Below, piece after piece: positions 35,750-45,607 of a stretch of DNA of 64,000 bases. This stretch comes from Gnetum montanum (lineage: Eukaryota; Streptophyta; Gnetopsida; Gnetales; Gnetaceae). The translations under genes and the position numbers were made by a program. The stretch is taken from NCBI GenBank assembly GCA_015680685.1, contig MNCI01027120.1, forward strand, positions 164,064-228,063. The letters are read 5' to 3'. The stretch's first letter is position 1. Each line of letters opens with the position of its first letter. Below the pieces are notes generated by a model that had not been told where the DNA came from, did not search any database, and saw only the letters and a list, made by a program, of their open reading frames with translations.

Positions 35750-36300
35750 CAAAAATGCTAATTTGTCGAACTAAAAAGAGAGATTACACTTTTCATCTAA
35801 ATAATAAAAGACTTGAGATTGTGCATACTTGCAAATATTTGGGAGTAGAATGCTTTCAAAATTATAAGTGAAAGCATTTTACATAATAAGTTATAGATAG
35901 ATGGAAGGCTTTCTATAGAATGAAAAAAATATAACACAAATAATATTTGGACTTAGAAAATTCAAAAATATCTTTTACAAACAATTGTACAAACTATAGT
36001 GCTTTATGGATGTATAGTGTGGGGGCTAAGTCATGATGAAGAATCATGGGAAAAAATTAAAAAACTTGAAAAACAGTTCTTGTTGGATGAATTCAAGATA
36101 AAAACTCAAATCCCCAATGCAATGTTTTTATTAGAAGCTAATTTGTTACCATTGGAAGCTAAAGTAATGTATCACTTCTTAACATTCTACTTGAGAAATA
36201 AAGTAGTAATATGATCTTAGGAGAGATCATATGAAAGTCTCAATAAGAGGGGTGATTCAATGAAGAACAATTATGGCTCCAAGAAATGAGGTATTAATAA
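35750..36300 (+). pseudogene. C-terminal fragment of a second, different LINE
   Basis: Translation: CRTKKRDYTFHLNNKRLEIV, HTCKYLGVECFQNYK, then an open 71-residue frame (35999-36214) MLYGCIVWGLSHDEESWEKI, KKLEKQFLL, LLEANLLPLEAKVMYHF. This matches the post-RT region of plant non-LTR retrotransposons (YLGV.F...G, LLYG.EVWG, F.K..LGV...TP..LL..E.G..P). It is distinct from the RTE copy, with a different C-terminal fold, so two LINE lineages lie head to tail. Confidence 0.65.
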
Positions 36301-36468
36301 TATTGATAGAATACTAAATTCAAAACAACTTTGGAAGCTTGTTACAAATAAATTTTTAGAGAGATGACAAAATGAGGTACAAATTCAAAGAAAAAAGACT
36401 TCAATTTTACTAGAAAAATACTGGATTTAATAAACATGATGAAATAAAATATCTACATACATAAATTA

Positions 36469-36650
36469 TAAATAGGAGTGAACCCATCCCATTATAACTT
36501 ACTAAGTGAGGCCCACTATCTTTATGAGAGGTCCAAAAAAAGAAAAGGAGCCAAAATCCTTTATGAGAGGCCCATGCCAGAAGAGTCAAGATGCTTCACA
36601 AAGAAGTATAAATAGGGGTAAACCCCTTCCATTATAACTTACTAAGAGAA
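36469..36650 (+). repeat. 138-bp-spaced direct repeat with TATA box
   Basis: ATAAATAGGAGTGAACCC at 36469 recurs as ATAAATAGGGGTAAACCC at 36608, each followed by ATTATAACTTACTAAG. The second reads TATAAATAGGGG, a good TATA box. This may be a promoter duplication within an LTR remnant, but no LTR boundaries were found. Confidence 0.55.
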
Positions 36651-38012
36651 GTGAAGTGAATAAAGAAACTCTTCCTTTCCTTCATTTTGAGTGTTTAATG
36701 CAAGTGTTTGAGTGCTTAGTTGAAGCTCTCCTAGCTTCATCATTTTTTTCTTTCTTGTATTCTTATAGCATGTATCTCTCATCTTAAATAGTGAATCCCT
36801 CTTCATGGATTCTTCTATCAAGTTCTCACATATTTCTCTTGCATAATTTGTTATACATACATGCAATTGCACATGTTCACAAATAATATCTTATGTTTCA
36901 ATTTTTTTTCATGTTGTTGAACTTATTAGCATGTTTCTTTATGTTTCCTTTATCGAATTCATGTAGCTTGAAGTAAATTTTTATTTAATTTCTTGGGATT
37001 TACTTCCAAGTTTTAGATTCAAGTTACTTTCTCTTAAATGTCATGCCCATGATGAAAGTTTAAAGAGCGTTTTAGCCGCTTTCTCATGAATTTGATGCAA
37101 AAGCTTAGTTCTCTCCTTTCATGAGTTGTTCCAAGCTATTCCAACTTATGTTAGTTTTATAATTCATTTTAGGCCAATTAAGAATATTTGAAAGGGTTTA
37201 TGCATGTTTTTATGATTTTTGTGCATGTTGCATAATTCTGAAAAACAAAAAGATAAGTGTTTGATGTTATTCTTCTAATTCAAGCTTCCCACATCATGTT
37301 TAGAGATATGTTATATGTCTTCATGCTGTAAATGAGGTTGGAGTTGGCATTTTGTTTAATTATAGTTTGAAATTCTTATTTACATCGTTCTTTATTTTTC
37401 TCGCAATTCCATAACCTCACTATGACCTTACCATGATCCATTGTGATCTCTATTTTAGAATTTAAATAAATCATGACCTATGATCAACTTATGCTTTGTG
37501 AATTAGGTCATCATGACCTGTGGTTGACCTATTGTTTAATATTTAAAGTACAGTAGCAGTGAACGAAGGTTCACAGCAATCACTATGATCTTACCATGAT
37601 CCATGGTCAAATATTGGTTTACTTAATTTGAATTTTCTCTCTAATTTGCAAGATCATGACCCATGGTATTATAATATGACTATCCCATAGCCTAACTACA
37701 ATGCATGGTTAAATTCCACAACTTGTGATTTGCCATCATGACCAAGCCTTAACTCACAATGTTGCTTGTGGTCATGAAAATCACCAAATTGGAGATAAAA
37801 TTTTAGAGATAGATAGAGGTTTAGAACTTTATTCTATTATGTACCTTTGAAAAGAATGGGATCACACCATCTCTAAGTTGAAATTTGAAGATGGAATAAT
37901 GAGTAACACAAAGATAAAATATGATAATTATGTTTACTGCAAGTGGTAGAAAATGAGTAACATGTAGTAGGATTAGAATGTTGCGGAAGAGATTTCTTCA
38001 AAAGAAAATAGT
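36651..38012. other. Interval without gene, TGACC/CATGG-rich
   Basis: AT-rich. Between 37390 and 37770 the word ATGACC with CATGG or its complement recurs many times (CATGACCTATGATC, CATGATCCATGGTC and others), a dispersed inverted-word pattern of unknown meaning. The related phrase CATGGCCCATGACCAC occurs at 46203, on the other side of the gag-only element. AAATT at 38013-38017 is its proposed left target duplication. Confidence 0.4.
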
Positions 38013-38017
38013 AAATT

Positions 38018-38769
38018 TGGTGAGGAGCTCCCATGGATTCCATAAATCAAGCTCTCTCAAAGTCATAAAATAGAAAATTTGAAGAAAAGGGAAAAAAAGC
38101 TTTATTCTTACTCAAATGGAGAATTTACATATGAAAGGAAGCATAAATTCCCAAGGATAGGCAAGAGATTCAATCAAACTCTTACATAATCAAAGAAATC
38201 ACACACACACACACACACACACACACAAGGATGAACATCAAGGCACCTTGCCAAGATTCTATTTCTTCTTCTACTCTTCTCTCAACTCCCTACACTCTCT
38301 CTTTCTCTCTCTAGACTCTCTTTTTAGACTCTCTTGATCAAATTGAAGGCCCAAGAAATCTATTTATATTTTTTTCACCCTATCTCTTCATCTTTCATTT
38401 AATTTATCATTTAATTTAATGTTTGTTAAAACTTGTGTGAGAAGTCCATGAGAAATAGGAGACGTCTATCTCAAGTGTAGAGGATATCAAAGTAGATGTC
38501 TTGGTTGAGACATCTCATATTTAGTTGGGACATCTCATTTGATGTTGGAATGTCTCACTTACAGTTGGGATGTCTCACTTGCAAGGCCAAAATACAAAGA
38601 TGCTTGTTTCAAGGCCTGGAACCTCCAAACAACTCCAAAAAATTCCCCATATTTGAAGCATCCTAAACTTCTCAAAATAGCCCCAAAACACTTCCAAACA
38701 TGTCAAAACTCCAAGGAAATATCCCATAATTGGAGATATGTTACATTGGTAATTTTGATGTCCACATCA
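38018..38769 (-). repeat. 3' LTR of gag-only element
   Basis: 752 bp. The minus strand starts TGATGTGGACATCA and ends CTCCTCACCA. A minus-strand TATAAATA box lies at 38361-38368. U3 contains three to four copies of GAGACATCCCAA / GAGATGTCCC (38500-38585). A (CA)n microsatellite lies at about 38201-38227. A plus-strand 140-residue ORF (38539-38961) spans the LTR edge and is not a gene. Confidence 0.8.
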
Positions 38770-38790
38770 AAACCTTACTTCTTCAAAAGA
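38770..38790 (-). other. Candidate polypurine tract of gag-only element
   Basis: Directly before the 3' LTR start, the minus strand reads GAAGAAGTAAGG then TTT. This purine-rich run is in the expected place. Confidence 0.45.
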
Positions 38791-39245
38791 CTCTTGATTC
38801 CCACACAAGATGCCTTTACACTTGGGATAGCTATTTCCCCCTCACATAGGCCACAATTCACACACAAACCAAATCACAACACACATGGAATCGTTAGAGC
38901 TCACAACATTTTTTCTCTACCATTCAAACTTATTTTACAAACACATATAGACATACAATAGAATGTATGCATGACATACATAAACACACACACACAAAAG
39001 AATAATTTTGTACTTACATCACAATGGAGAAATTCATGAAAGAAGAGTGGATATGGCCTTTGCCCTCAAAGGCTTCATCATGTTTCCATTTGAGAGCACC
39101 AAATCCCATGTGTTTCTTCCATGACCTACAACAAAAGAAGATTAAGAAAATTCAAAAGGATTAGGTCTCCTTAAACCAACTTCCCTTCTTTCATCCTTTT
39201 TCCTCTTCTTCACCTTCTTCTTCTTAGTGTTTAGAAGACTAAAAC

Positions 39246-39960
39246 TTAGTTTCCCTTCACTATCATCATCACAATGCAAATTTTCTTCATGCTATTCATC
39301 CATTTCATAGCTAAGATAATCCAGGTCATCAACACCTTTGACAAATTCATCCTTGTCATAATGCATAGAAAACATCTCCAATTTCTAGAAAAAAATTTCA
39401 TTATCAATGTCTTCACCACCATCAATAATGACCTTTCTACTATGATTACCATCATAGCCAGCTATATCCCATAAAAAATTAAATTCATTACCATCATTAG
39501 CTTTGCTCTCACTAACAATGATATCAAAATTTACATTGTTTGTATCAAACAAAACAAGACTCACAACATTATCATAATCACTACAATGATCATGATGCAC
39601 ATCATTAACTTTGAAGAAACCACTACCAAGGTGAAGTGAAAAACTAGCATCCATCACACTAGCTTCAACATGAGAAACATTACTACCATCAACAAGGTAA
39701 AGCTCACACTTACTTACCTCTTCATGGCTTCTCCCATCCAATTTTGGTTCAACTTGAACTTCAACATGTACTTGTCCAATCTCATCAAAGCCTAAAAGTT
39801 TAAGATCTCAAATAGGAGTTCCTAATTCCAATGGCTTCTCCTCTTCAAAGGAATCATCAACAAGCTCTTCATTCCATTTTGAAGGTACCAACTCAAAAGG
39901 TAAACTCTCCTCCATGGCTTTAACATCATTTTCATCAAAAACACCATCAAAGCAATCATT
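39246..39960 (-). pseudogene. Acidic downstream ORF of gag-only element, unknown
   Basis: A minus-strand frame, largely open (39385-39741 fully, continuing both ways across one or two stops), reads LPFELVPSKWNEELVDDSFE, then KCELYLVDGSNVSHVEASVM, HLGSGFFKVNDV and FNFLWDIAGYDGN. It ends in a lysine-rich tail before VGLRRPNPFEF. It is strongly acidic and matches no pol domain that I know. It lies where protease-RT would be in a complete element, so it may be a distinct protein carried by the non-autonomous form. Confidence 0.5.
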
Positions 39961-40185
39961 CTTCCACATACCTTAGCTAGAACACTCCCCTATCTCTCAT
40001 GAGATAGCCTCAACTTGGCTTAGAATATCCTTTCCCTTGCCACAAGGTATAGAAAAATTGCAAAAGGTATGAGAATCATACCTTCTAATAATACTCTTAA
40101 CCTTTCTTGGAGAAGTCCCTTGATCCTGATCACTCCTTTGGCTTGGATCCTTCACCTTCCATGACTCATGAGGTAGGAACTCTCA

Positions 40186-41790
40186 TTAATTAGTAGCATA
40201 CACCATCTTGGACCTTGAAGATCTTTTGGTCCCTTTGATGAAGTCCTTGGTTTTCTTCCTTGAAATCTTTGAGTATTGAGCATTCCTTTTCTCAATAAGA
40301 AATACTTGAGAACTCATTTTCTCATTAATCTCTACTTCATCAAATCTTTCTTCTTCCTCATTTCCTTTATTAACATTTACATTTTCCATAAAAATTCAAG
40401 AATTAATTTTTCTTACCTCTTAAATAACAAGAGGTCTACCTTCAATGGAGGATTCTTCCTTTTCTAAGATTTGGAATTTCTTTCTCTTAGAAACCTTTGG
40501 CTTATTACACCCCTATTGTTTGTGTCCCTTTTCACCACAATTGAAGCATTGAAGGTTGGAGGCATAACCATTTTCATAACATTTTCCTTTCTTGGAGTAG
40601 TCCTTCTTGGAACATTTGTCCTCCTTGAACTTCTCTTGCTTCTCATTGATGTCTTCCTTGACATTTCCATTCTTCTCGGCTCCTTTCTTACTTTGAAAAG
40701 CTTTATATTTCTTATCCTTAGAAGATTTAGGATCTCTAGTATAGCCTTGAAGTTTCTTTTCACTCTTAAGAGCTATTTCAAAAGCCTCATCTAATGTTTT
40801 GGGCTCATAAAAGGTTATATCTTATTGATACTCCCTTTTAGGTCCTCCTTGAAAGTTAGATGCTTGTTCATAATCATCCCAATGAACTTTTGCAAGATGG
40901 AAATCCTTACAGAAATCCATGTAGTAGTCCTTCACACTCTTATCACCTTGCCTTAAGTACTTGAATTTTTGGATGGCCTTTTGTCTATGATGAGCCTTCT
41001 CAAATTTTTGCTTGAGCATGAATTGGATTAAAGATGAATCCTTGATAGGAGTGCCATTGTTCACCTTGTAAGAATGACTTTCCTTCTTCCACCATACAAG
41101 TGTTATGCCTTCTAATTTGGTTTCAACAAAAGATAACTTTTGATGATTTTCCACATCTTCAAGTTCAAAGTACTTGTTAATCATTTTCAGCCAAGAGAGA
41201 AAAGATTCAGTTCCTTCCATGCCATTGAAGGATTTGACTTCAACATGAGGCATCCTTGAAGCATGTTTGAAAGCTTTTGCAAAGAGTGACTTCAATTCCT
41301 TCACCTTGCTTCCTTTGAGGCTTAGAGGAAAGTTCCTTTTTCCCTTTCCTAGGAAAAATAAAGCCTTGAGACTTACTTTCAACACTAGGATCATGAAGAA
41401 AAACACCATCTTGAGCTTCTCCTTCTTCAAAGTAGTCATCTTCAAAAGGAATATCATCTTCAAGAAATTGCATTGAGGAATGTCTTGAAGAAGGTATTGG
41501 TGAAGAACTGCATGACTTGTACCCTTGCTTGGATGCTTTTGGTGAAGTAGCATGTCCTTTATTCTCTCCAAGCTTTTCAATTTTCTAAAAATGACCTTGA
41601 AAACATTTCTCATGTCATCCATGTCTCTTGACAAAGCTTGAACTATCTTCTTTGTTGGAGGCACAATGGAAATTGATCTAAAAGATAATTTACACAAAAT
41701 TCTACAAGGAAATGTTAAATTTTCAAGATTTCTCAAGGAATGAGATAAGAAATTCTCATATTTTAAGAGAAATGAGCATAAGATCTTCAA
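40186..41790 (-). pseudogene. Gag with CCHC zinc knuckle (gag-only element)
   Basis: Gag assembles the particle and packages the RNA. The 322-residue open frame (40822-41790) includes VQALSRDMDDMRNVFKVIFR (likely coiled coil), an acidic part, then VEVKSFNGMEGTESFLSWLK, MINKYFELEDVENHQKLSFV, LVWWKKE and RQGDKSVKDYYMDFCKDFHL, the capsid core. After a frame change, LDEAFEIALKSEKKL leads through a lysine-rich linker to the knuckle CFNCGEKGHKQ-GC at 40507-40548, with all three Cys and the His correct and one stop (Gln codon to TAG). The true start is probably inside the frame, near 41675, where PPTKK precedes the coiled coil. Confidence 0.85.
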
Positions 41791-42009
41791 AACCTAGCTA
41801 TTACAAGCCAATGGATGTCCAATTGCACAATTATCTTCCAATTCTTAAAAGATATGACAAACTTAGGGATCAAAGGGAAATTTTCAAACCCTAGAATGAG
41901 TAGAATAAGTAGCAAGAAAGAATTCATCCAAGCTTGAGAATTTGGAGTGATTCTTTACAATTAAGATGAGAATTATCCACTTGAATATCATTTTCTTCAA
42001 TTTGAAGTT

Positions 42010-42024
42010 GATCTAATACTAATT
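42010..42024 (-). other. Primer-binding site of gag-only element
   Basis: Immediately inside the 5' LTR, the minus strand reads AATTAGTATTAGATC, aligning with TTGGTATCAGAGC (10 of 13). The differences are mostly C-to-T or G-to-A. It is of the Met-tRNA type, like the neighbours at 28847 and 60482. Confidence 0.6.
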
Positions 42025-42496
42025 TGATGAGGAGCTCCCATGGATTCCACAATCCAAGCTCTCTCAAAGTCACAAAACAACAAATTTGAATAAGAAAATG
42101 AAGTCTTTATTCTTGCTCAAATGAAGAATTTACATATGAAAGAAAGCATAACTCCCCAAAGATAGACAAGAGATTCAATCAAACTCTCATACACTCAATC
42201 AAAGCAATCACACACACACATGGATGATCATCAAGGCACCTTGCCAAGACCCTATCTCTCATTCTACTCTTTTCTCAACTCTTTGTACTCTCTCTTTCTC
42301 TCTATAAACTCTCTTGATCTAATTGGAGGCCCAAGAAATCTATTTATATCATTTTCACTCTATCTCTTCATCATCCCTCCAATTTATCATTCAATTTAAT
42401 GGCTATTAAAATCCATGTGAGACATCTATAAGAAACAGGAGACATTTGTCCCAAGTGTAAAGGATATCAAAGTAGACATCTTGGGGAAGATGTCTT
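42025..42496 (-). repeat. 5' LTR of gag-only element, inner part
   Basis: 472 bp collinear with 38018 to about 38500 (GAGGAGCTCCCATGGATTCC at the edge, CAAGGCACCTTGCCAAGA, TATTTATA at 42341-42348). The match stops abruptly at 42496, where unit S2 begins. The last five bases, GTCTT, are the target site. Confidence 0.8.
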
Positions 42497-43970
42497 TGTT
42501 GGCACATTTAGCCATTTTATGGAACAGCAAAGGTGATTAAATATGAATAAGCCATAGAAGACATTAAATATATATATATATATGATGGTTGTGCCCTATT
42601 AATATTTTATTACCAGAGGTTTCATGTAGAAACTTGTTGAATGAAGATATAGTATTTCCAATGATGATATCAAAGAAAGAAAAATTTATCATGCTCCTTT
42701 GCAAAGGGAAGGTTGAAAAGAGTTGAAAAGCTAAAAGAGCCGATCCCATTTATGAATGCTTAAAATCAACCTGATAAAAGTCACCATTGTAAGGTTTGGA
42801 TAATGTTTTTACTGTAAAAACAAAACAGTTCCAACCACTGTACACATTGAGAGAAAAATGAATGAAAATAGTCCAGAAGAATGTCCTTTTTTTTACAAGG
42901 GATCGCGTTGATACTGACGCAGGGGAGTGCAAGGTTTATTGCCCTGTAATGGCTCTATTTTTACGCAAAACCAGCTATTCTTTTTGACCCCAAATCAGCA
43001 ACGTTTCTGCTGGTCACGTTGTGCCAAACACTTGCATGGACGTGGATTCAAAGGCAGTGGAAGAAGAACTCGCATGGGCGTTGCCACTTCCAAGATAGAA
43101 ACCATTTCAGTTTCAAAATTTTTCTATAAAAAAATGCAATTGATCTGCCCGCCTTCAACGACGTCAATGTGTTCTACAATGCGTGCACTGCGTGAAGATT
43201 TTTCTGGCCGTTGTAGGGCCGTTCTTAACCTCCATACCTGATGCCGTTATTCACTGATGCTCAGATCTATGATACATTTTCCCTTAACTCTACAATCAAT
43301 GGCAAGAATTTAAAAAACGATATGCAGGAACACAAAAACGCAAGAAGCCCTAGGTGAATTTGGGGCAAAATAAAATAGTTCCAGGCAACCAAAACCCTAT
43401 ATCCAGGGCCATATGTCCAATACATCGTTTCTTTTTCTAGATCTTTCTCCTCCAGCAATCGAACATCATATAGCAACGATGCCGGATGCAGCGGCAGAGC
43501 CTTCTTCCGTGGTGGCGGTTGGTAACGATTTCTAGCAAGGGTGGGATATTTCAGAGGTATTCGATGGTAGTTCAAGGCCTGGCACCTTCACATTCGGGCT
43601 TGATATTTTGAATTTAAATTTTCCAGCCATTTTCATACGGGTGCAAGTGCACATGAATTATTTAGGATTAAGGTACCAGCAACATATATGCCAAGGTAGA
43701 TATTATGTTATCACCTTGTTTATAAAATCACTAAGAACTTCAATAAGCATTCTTCAAAATTTTAAAAAAAAGTAAAAATGAAAGGCTATTAAAGCTATAA
43801 TTGTAAACAATTATATGAAATTATTGGATTTATTTTTCAAAAGCAATATTTATCTCCTAACTTCTTAACTTCCTAAGTTAATACTCCCTAACTTGTTGGG
43901 CAAGTTACTTGGGAGAGAAGTTAGGTAAGATATTTTTGAATATGTAACTTCCCTACCTACCTTGAAACCC

Positions 43971-43980
43971 TATAAAAAGG
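43971..43980 (+). promoter_or_regulatory. TATA box of unit S2
   Basis: TATAAAAAGG, about 1.47 kb from the unit start. The same element is found in S1 and S3. Confidence 0.65.
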
Positions 43981-44181
43981 CTTCATGTATAAAGGAAAAA
44001 AAAAGGGACTTTTGGGGGGATATTGAGGGTCTCATACATCATACTTTGGAAAGCTATTAGCTAGCACTTAGGCTCTCACTTGAAGACACACTTTGGGTCT
44101 TGAGAAGAGCATTTGTAAAGAAGATTTGTAAAGAAGATTGCTTGTGAGATGGCTTGCTAAAGAAAAGATTTCAGCCTCTTT

Positions 44182-44783
44182 NNNNNNNNNNNNNNNNNNN
44201 NNNNNNNNNNNNNNNNNNNNNNNNNNNNNNNNNNNNNNNNNNNNNNNNNNNNNNNNNNNNNNNNNNNNNNNNNNNNNNNNNNNNNNNNNNNNNNNNNNNN
44301 NNNNNNNNNNNNNNNNNNNNNNNNNNNNNNNNNNNNNNNNNNNNNNNNNNNNNNNNNNNNNNNNNNNNNNNNNNNNNNNNNNNNNNNNNNNNNNNNNNNN
44401 NNNNNNNNNNNNNNNNNNNNNNNNNNNNNNNNNNNNNNNNNNNNNNNNNNNNNNNNNNNNNNNNNNNNNNNNNNNNNNNNNNNNNNNNNNNNNNNNNNNN
44501 NNNNNNNNNNNNNNNNNNNNNNNNNNNNNNNNNNNNNNNNNNNNNNNNNNNNNNNNNNNNNNNNNNNNNNNNNNNNNNNNNNNNNNNNNNNNNNNNNNNN
44601 NNNNNNNNNNNNNNNNNNNNNNNNNNNNNNNNNNNNNNNNNNNNNNNNNNNNNNNNNNNNNNNNNNNNNNNNNNNNNNNNNNNNNNNNNNNNNNNNNNNN
44701 NNNNNNNNNNNNNNNNNNNNNNNNNNNNNNNNNNNNNNNNNNNNNNNNNNNNNNNNNNNNNNNNNNNNNNNNNNNNNNNNNNN
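44182..44783. other. Assembly gap (602 N)
   Basis: All N. The sequence on both sides matches S3 at about 55533 and 54997, so the missing DNA should be about 535 bp of unit S rather than anything new. The ORFs of X residues spanning it are artefacts. Confidence 0.98.
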
Positions 44784-45338
44784 CTTTGGAAGTTTGAACA
44801 ATTCGTAGATATTGAATTTGGAATAGCTTTATTGCGAAGTGTTTACTCGTGTCATTTTATCTTGTTTAAATATTTGAGGTCTACACAAATCTGCTTTCTT
44901 TTCTTTTCTATCTATTTCCATCGATTCTTGCTCTATTTCTAGTTTTCTTGTGGAACTATCTCTTTCTCTAGGGAAAATTAGGAATAGATTTGCGAAGTTG
45001 TGCTCAGATGTTTTTGCAAAATTTTATTTGTTACAAGTAGGTATTATAAGGACCGCATAGACTAGGCAGTTGAACAAAATAGGAAACTTTCAACAACTCA
45101 CAGTACTTGGCAAAGTTGGTTGAATCTCTTTAAAGTAAGTCATTTGTAGTTTACACACAATGCAATCGTTACATTTCACACAACCGCACGCCGCAACAGC
45201 ACACACACATACTCACATTAACTACTGAGTTTATTTGGAGGTATCTGGGCCTGGGTGTTGCCAGAGACCAGCAGGCATCTAAATCCTATTCAAGGACACT
45301 CGTTGGCGATCGCGTCCCAAACAGTCGCCAACAGCCTT

Positions 45339-45602
45339 GTAGTAGATGTCTTAGCTAAGACATCTCATATGCAATTGGGACATCTCATTTGCAATTGGGA
45401 CATCTCATCTGCAAGGCCAAAATACAAAGATGCTTGTTTCGAGGCCTAGAACCTTCGAACACCTCCAAACAAGTCCCCATAGCATTGAGAACATCCTAAA
45501 CTCATCAAAATAGCCCCAAAACACTTCTAAGCATGTCAAAACTTCAAGGAAATATCCCATAATTGGAGAGACGTTACATTGACCTATTTGATGTCCACAT
45601 CA
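45339..45602 (-). repeat. 5' LTR of gag-only element, outer part
   Basis: 264 bp that continue the LTR interrupted at 42496. They match 38480-38769 (GACATCTCATATGCAATTGG, CAAGGCCAAAATACAAAGAT, ATATCCCATAATTGGAGA, then TGATGTCCACATCA at the edge). The flank AAATC follows. Confidence 0.85.
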
Positions 45603-45607
45603 AAATC

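Larger units (their letters stand above)
42497..45333 (+). mobile_element. Unit S2: 2.84 kb solo-LTR-like element
   Basis: Starts TGTTGGCACATTTAGCC and ends CAGTCGCCAACA. Target duplication is GTCTT (42492-42496) / GCCTT (45334-45338). It splits the 5' LTR of the gag-only element, whose sequence resumes at 45339. TATAAAAAGG lies at 43971-43980. The first 1.1 kb contains a GC-richer patch (42900-43600) with short ORFs, including a 20-residue reading frame starting MPDAAAEPSSVVAVGNDF at about 43479, which is gene-like but very short. A 602-base N gap (44182-44783) lies in the second half. S1 and S3 show what is missing there. Confidence 0.85.
38018..45602 (-). mobile_element. Gag-only LTR retrotransposon, 5' LTR split by S2
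   Basis: Left (3') LTR 38018-38769. Right (5') LTR in two pieces, 42025-42496 and 45339-45602, separated by unit S2. Removing S2 and one target copy leaves about 4.74 kb. A PBS lies at 42010-42024. The internal 3.25 kb codes for Gag and an acidic downstream frame only, with no protease, RT, RNase H or integrase. The outer flanks are AAATT (38013-38017) and AAATC (45603-45607), a 4/5 target-duplication match. It therefore belongs to the non-autonomous type with terminal repeats and a gag domain (TR-GAG-like) and would need enzymes from a helper. Confidence 0.78.

Noticed and set aside
38201-38227. CA microsatellite as a regulatory element
   Set aside because: Simple length-variable repeat within an LTR; the partner LTR has only a few CA units.
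38539-38961. Plus-strand ORF of 140 residues
   Set aside because: It crosses the inner edge of an LTR that belongs to a minus-strand element; chance opening in low-GC repeat DNA.
44138-44942. Three long ORFs of X residues on both strands
   Set aside because: They are produced by the run of N bases and carry no information.
17497-45333. S1 and S2 as the two LTRs of one 28 kb element
   Set aside because: S2 has its own near-exact target duplication inside an LTR of another element, and S1 lies inside the outer gypsy element; no PBS follows S1 and no PPT precedes S2.
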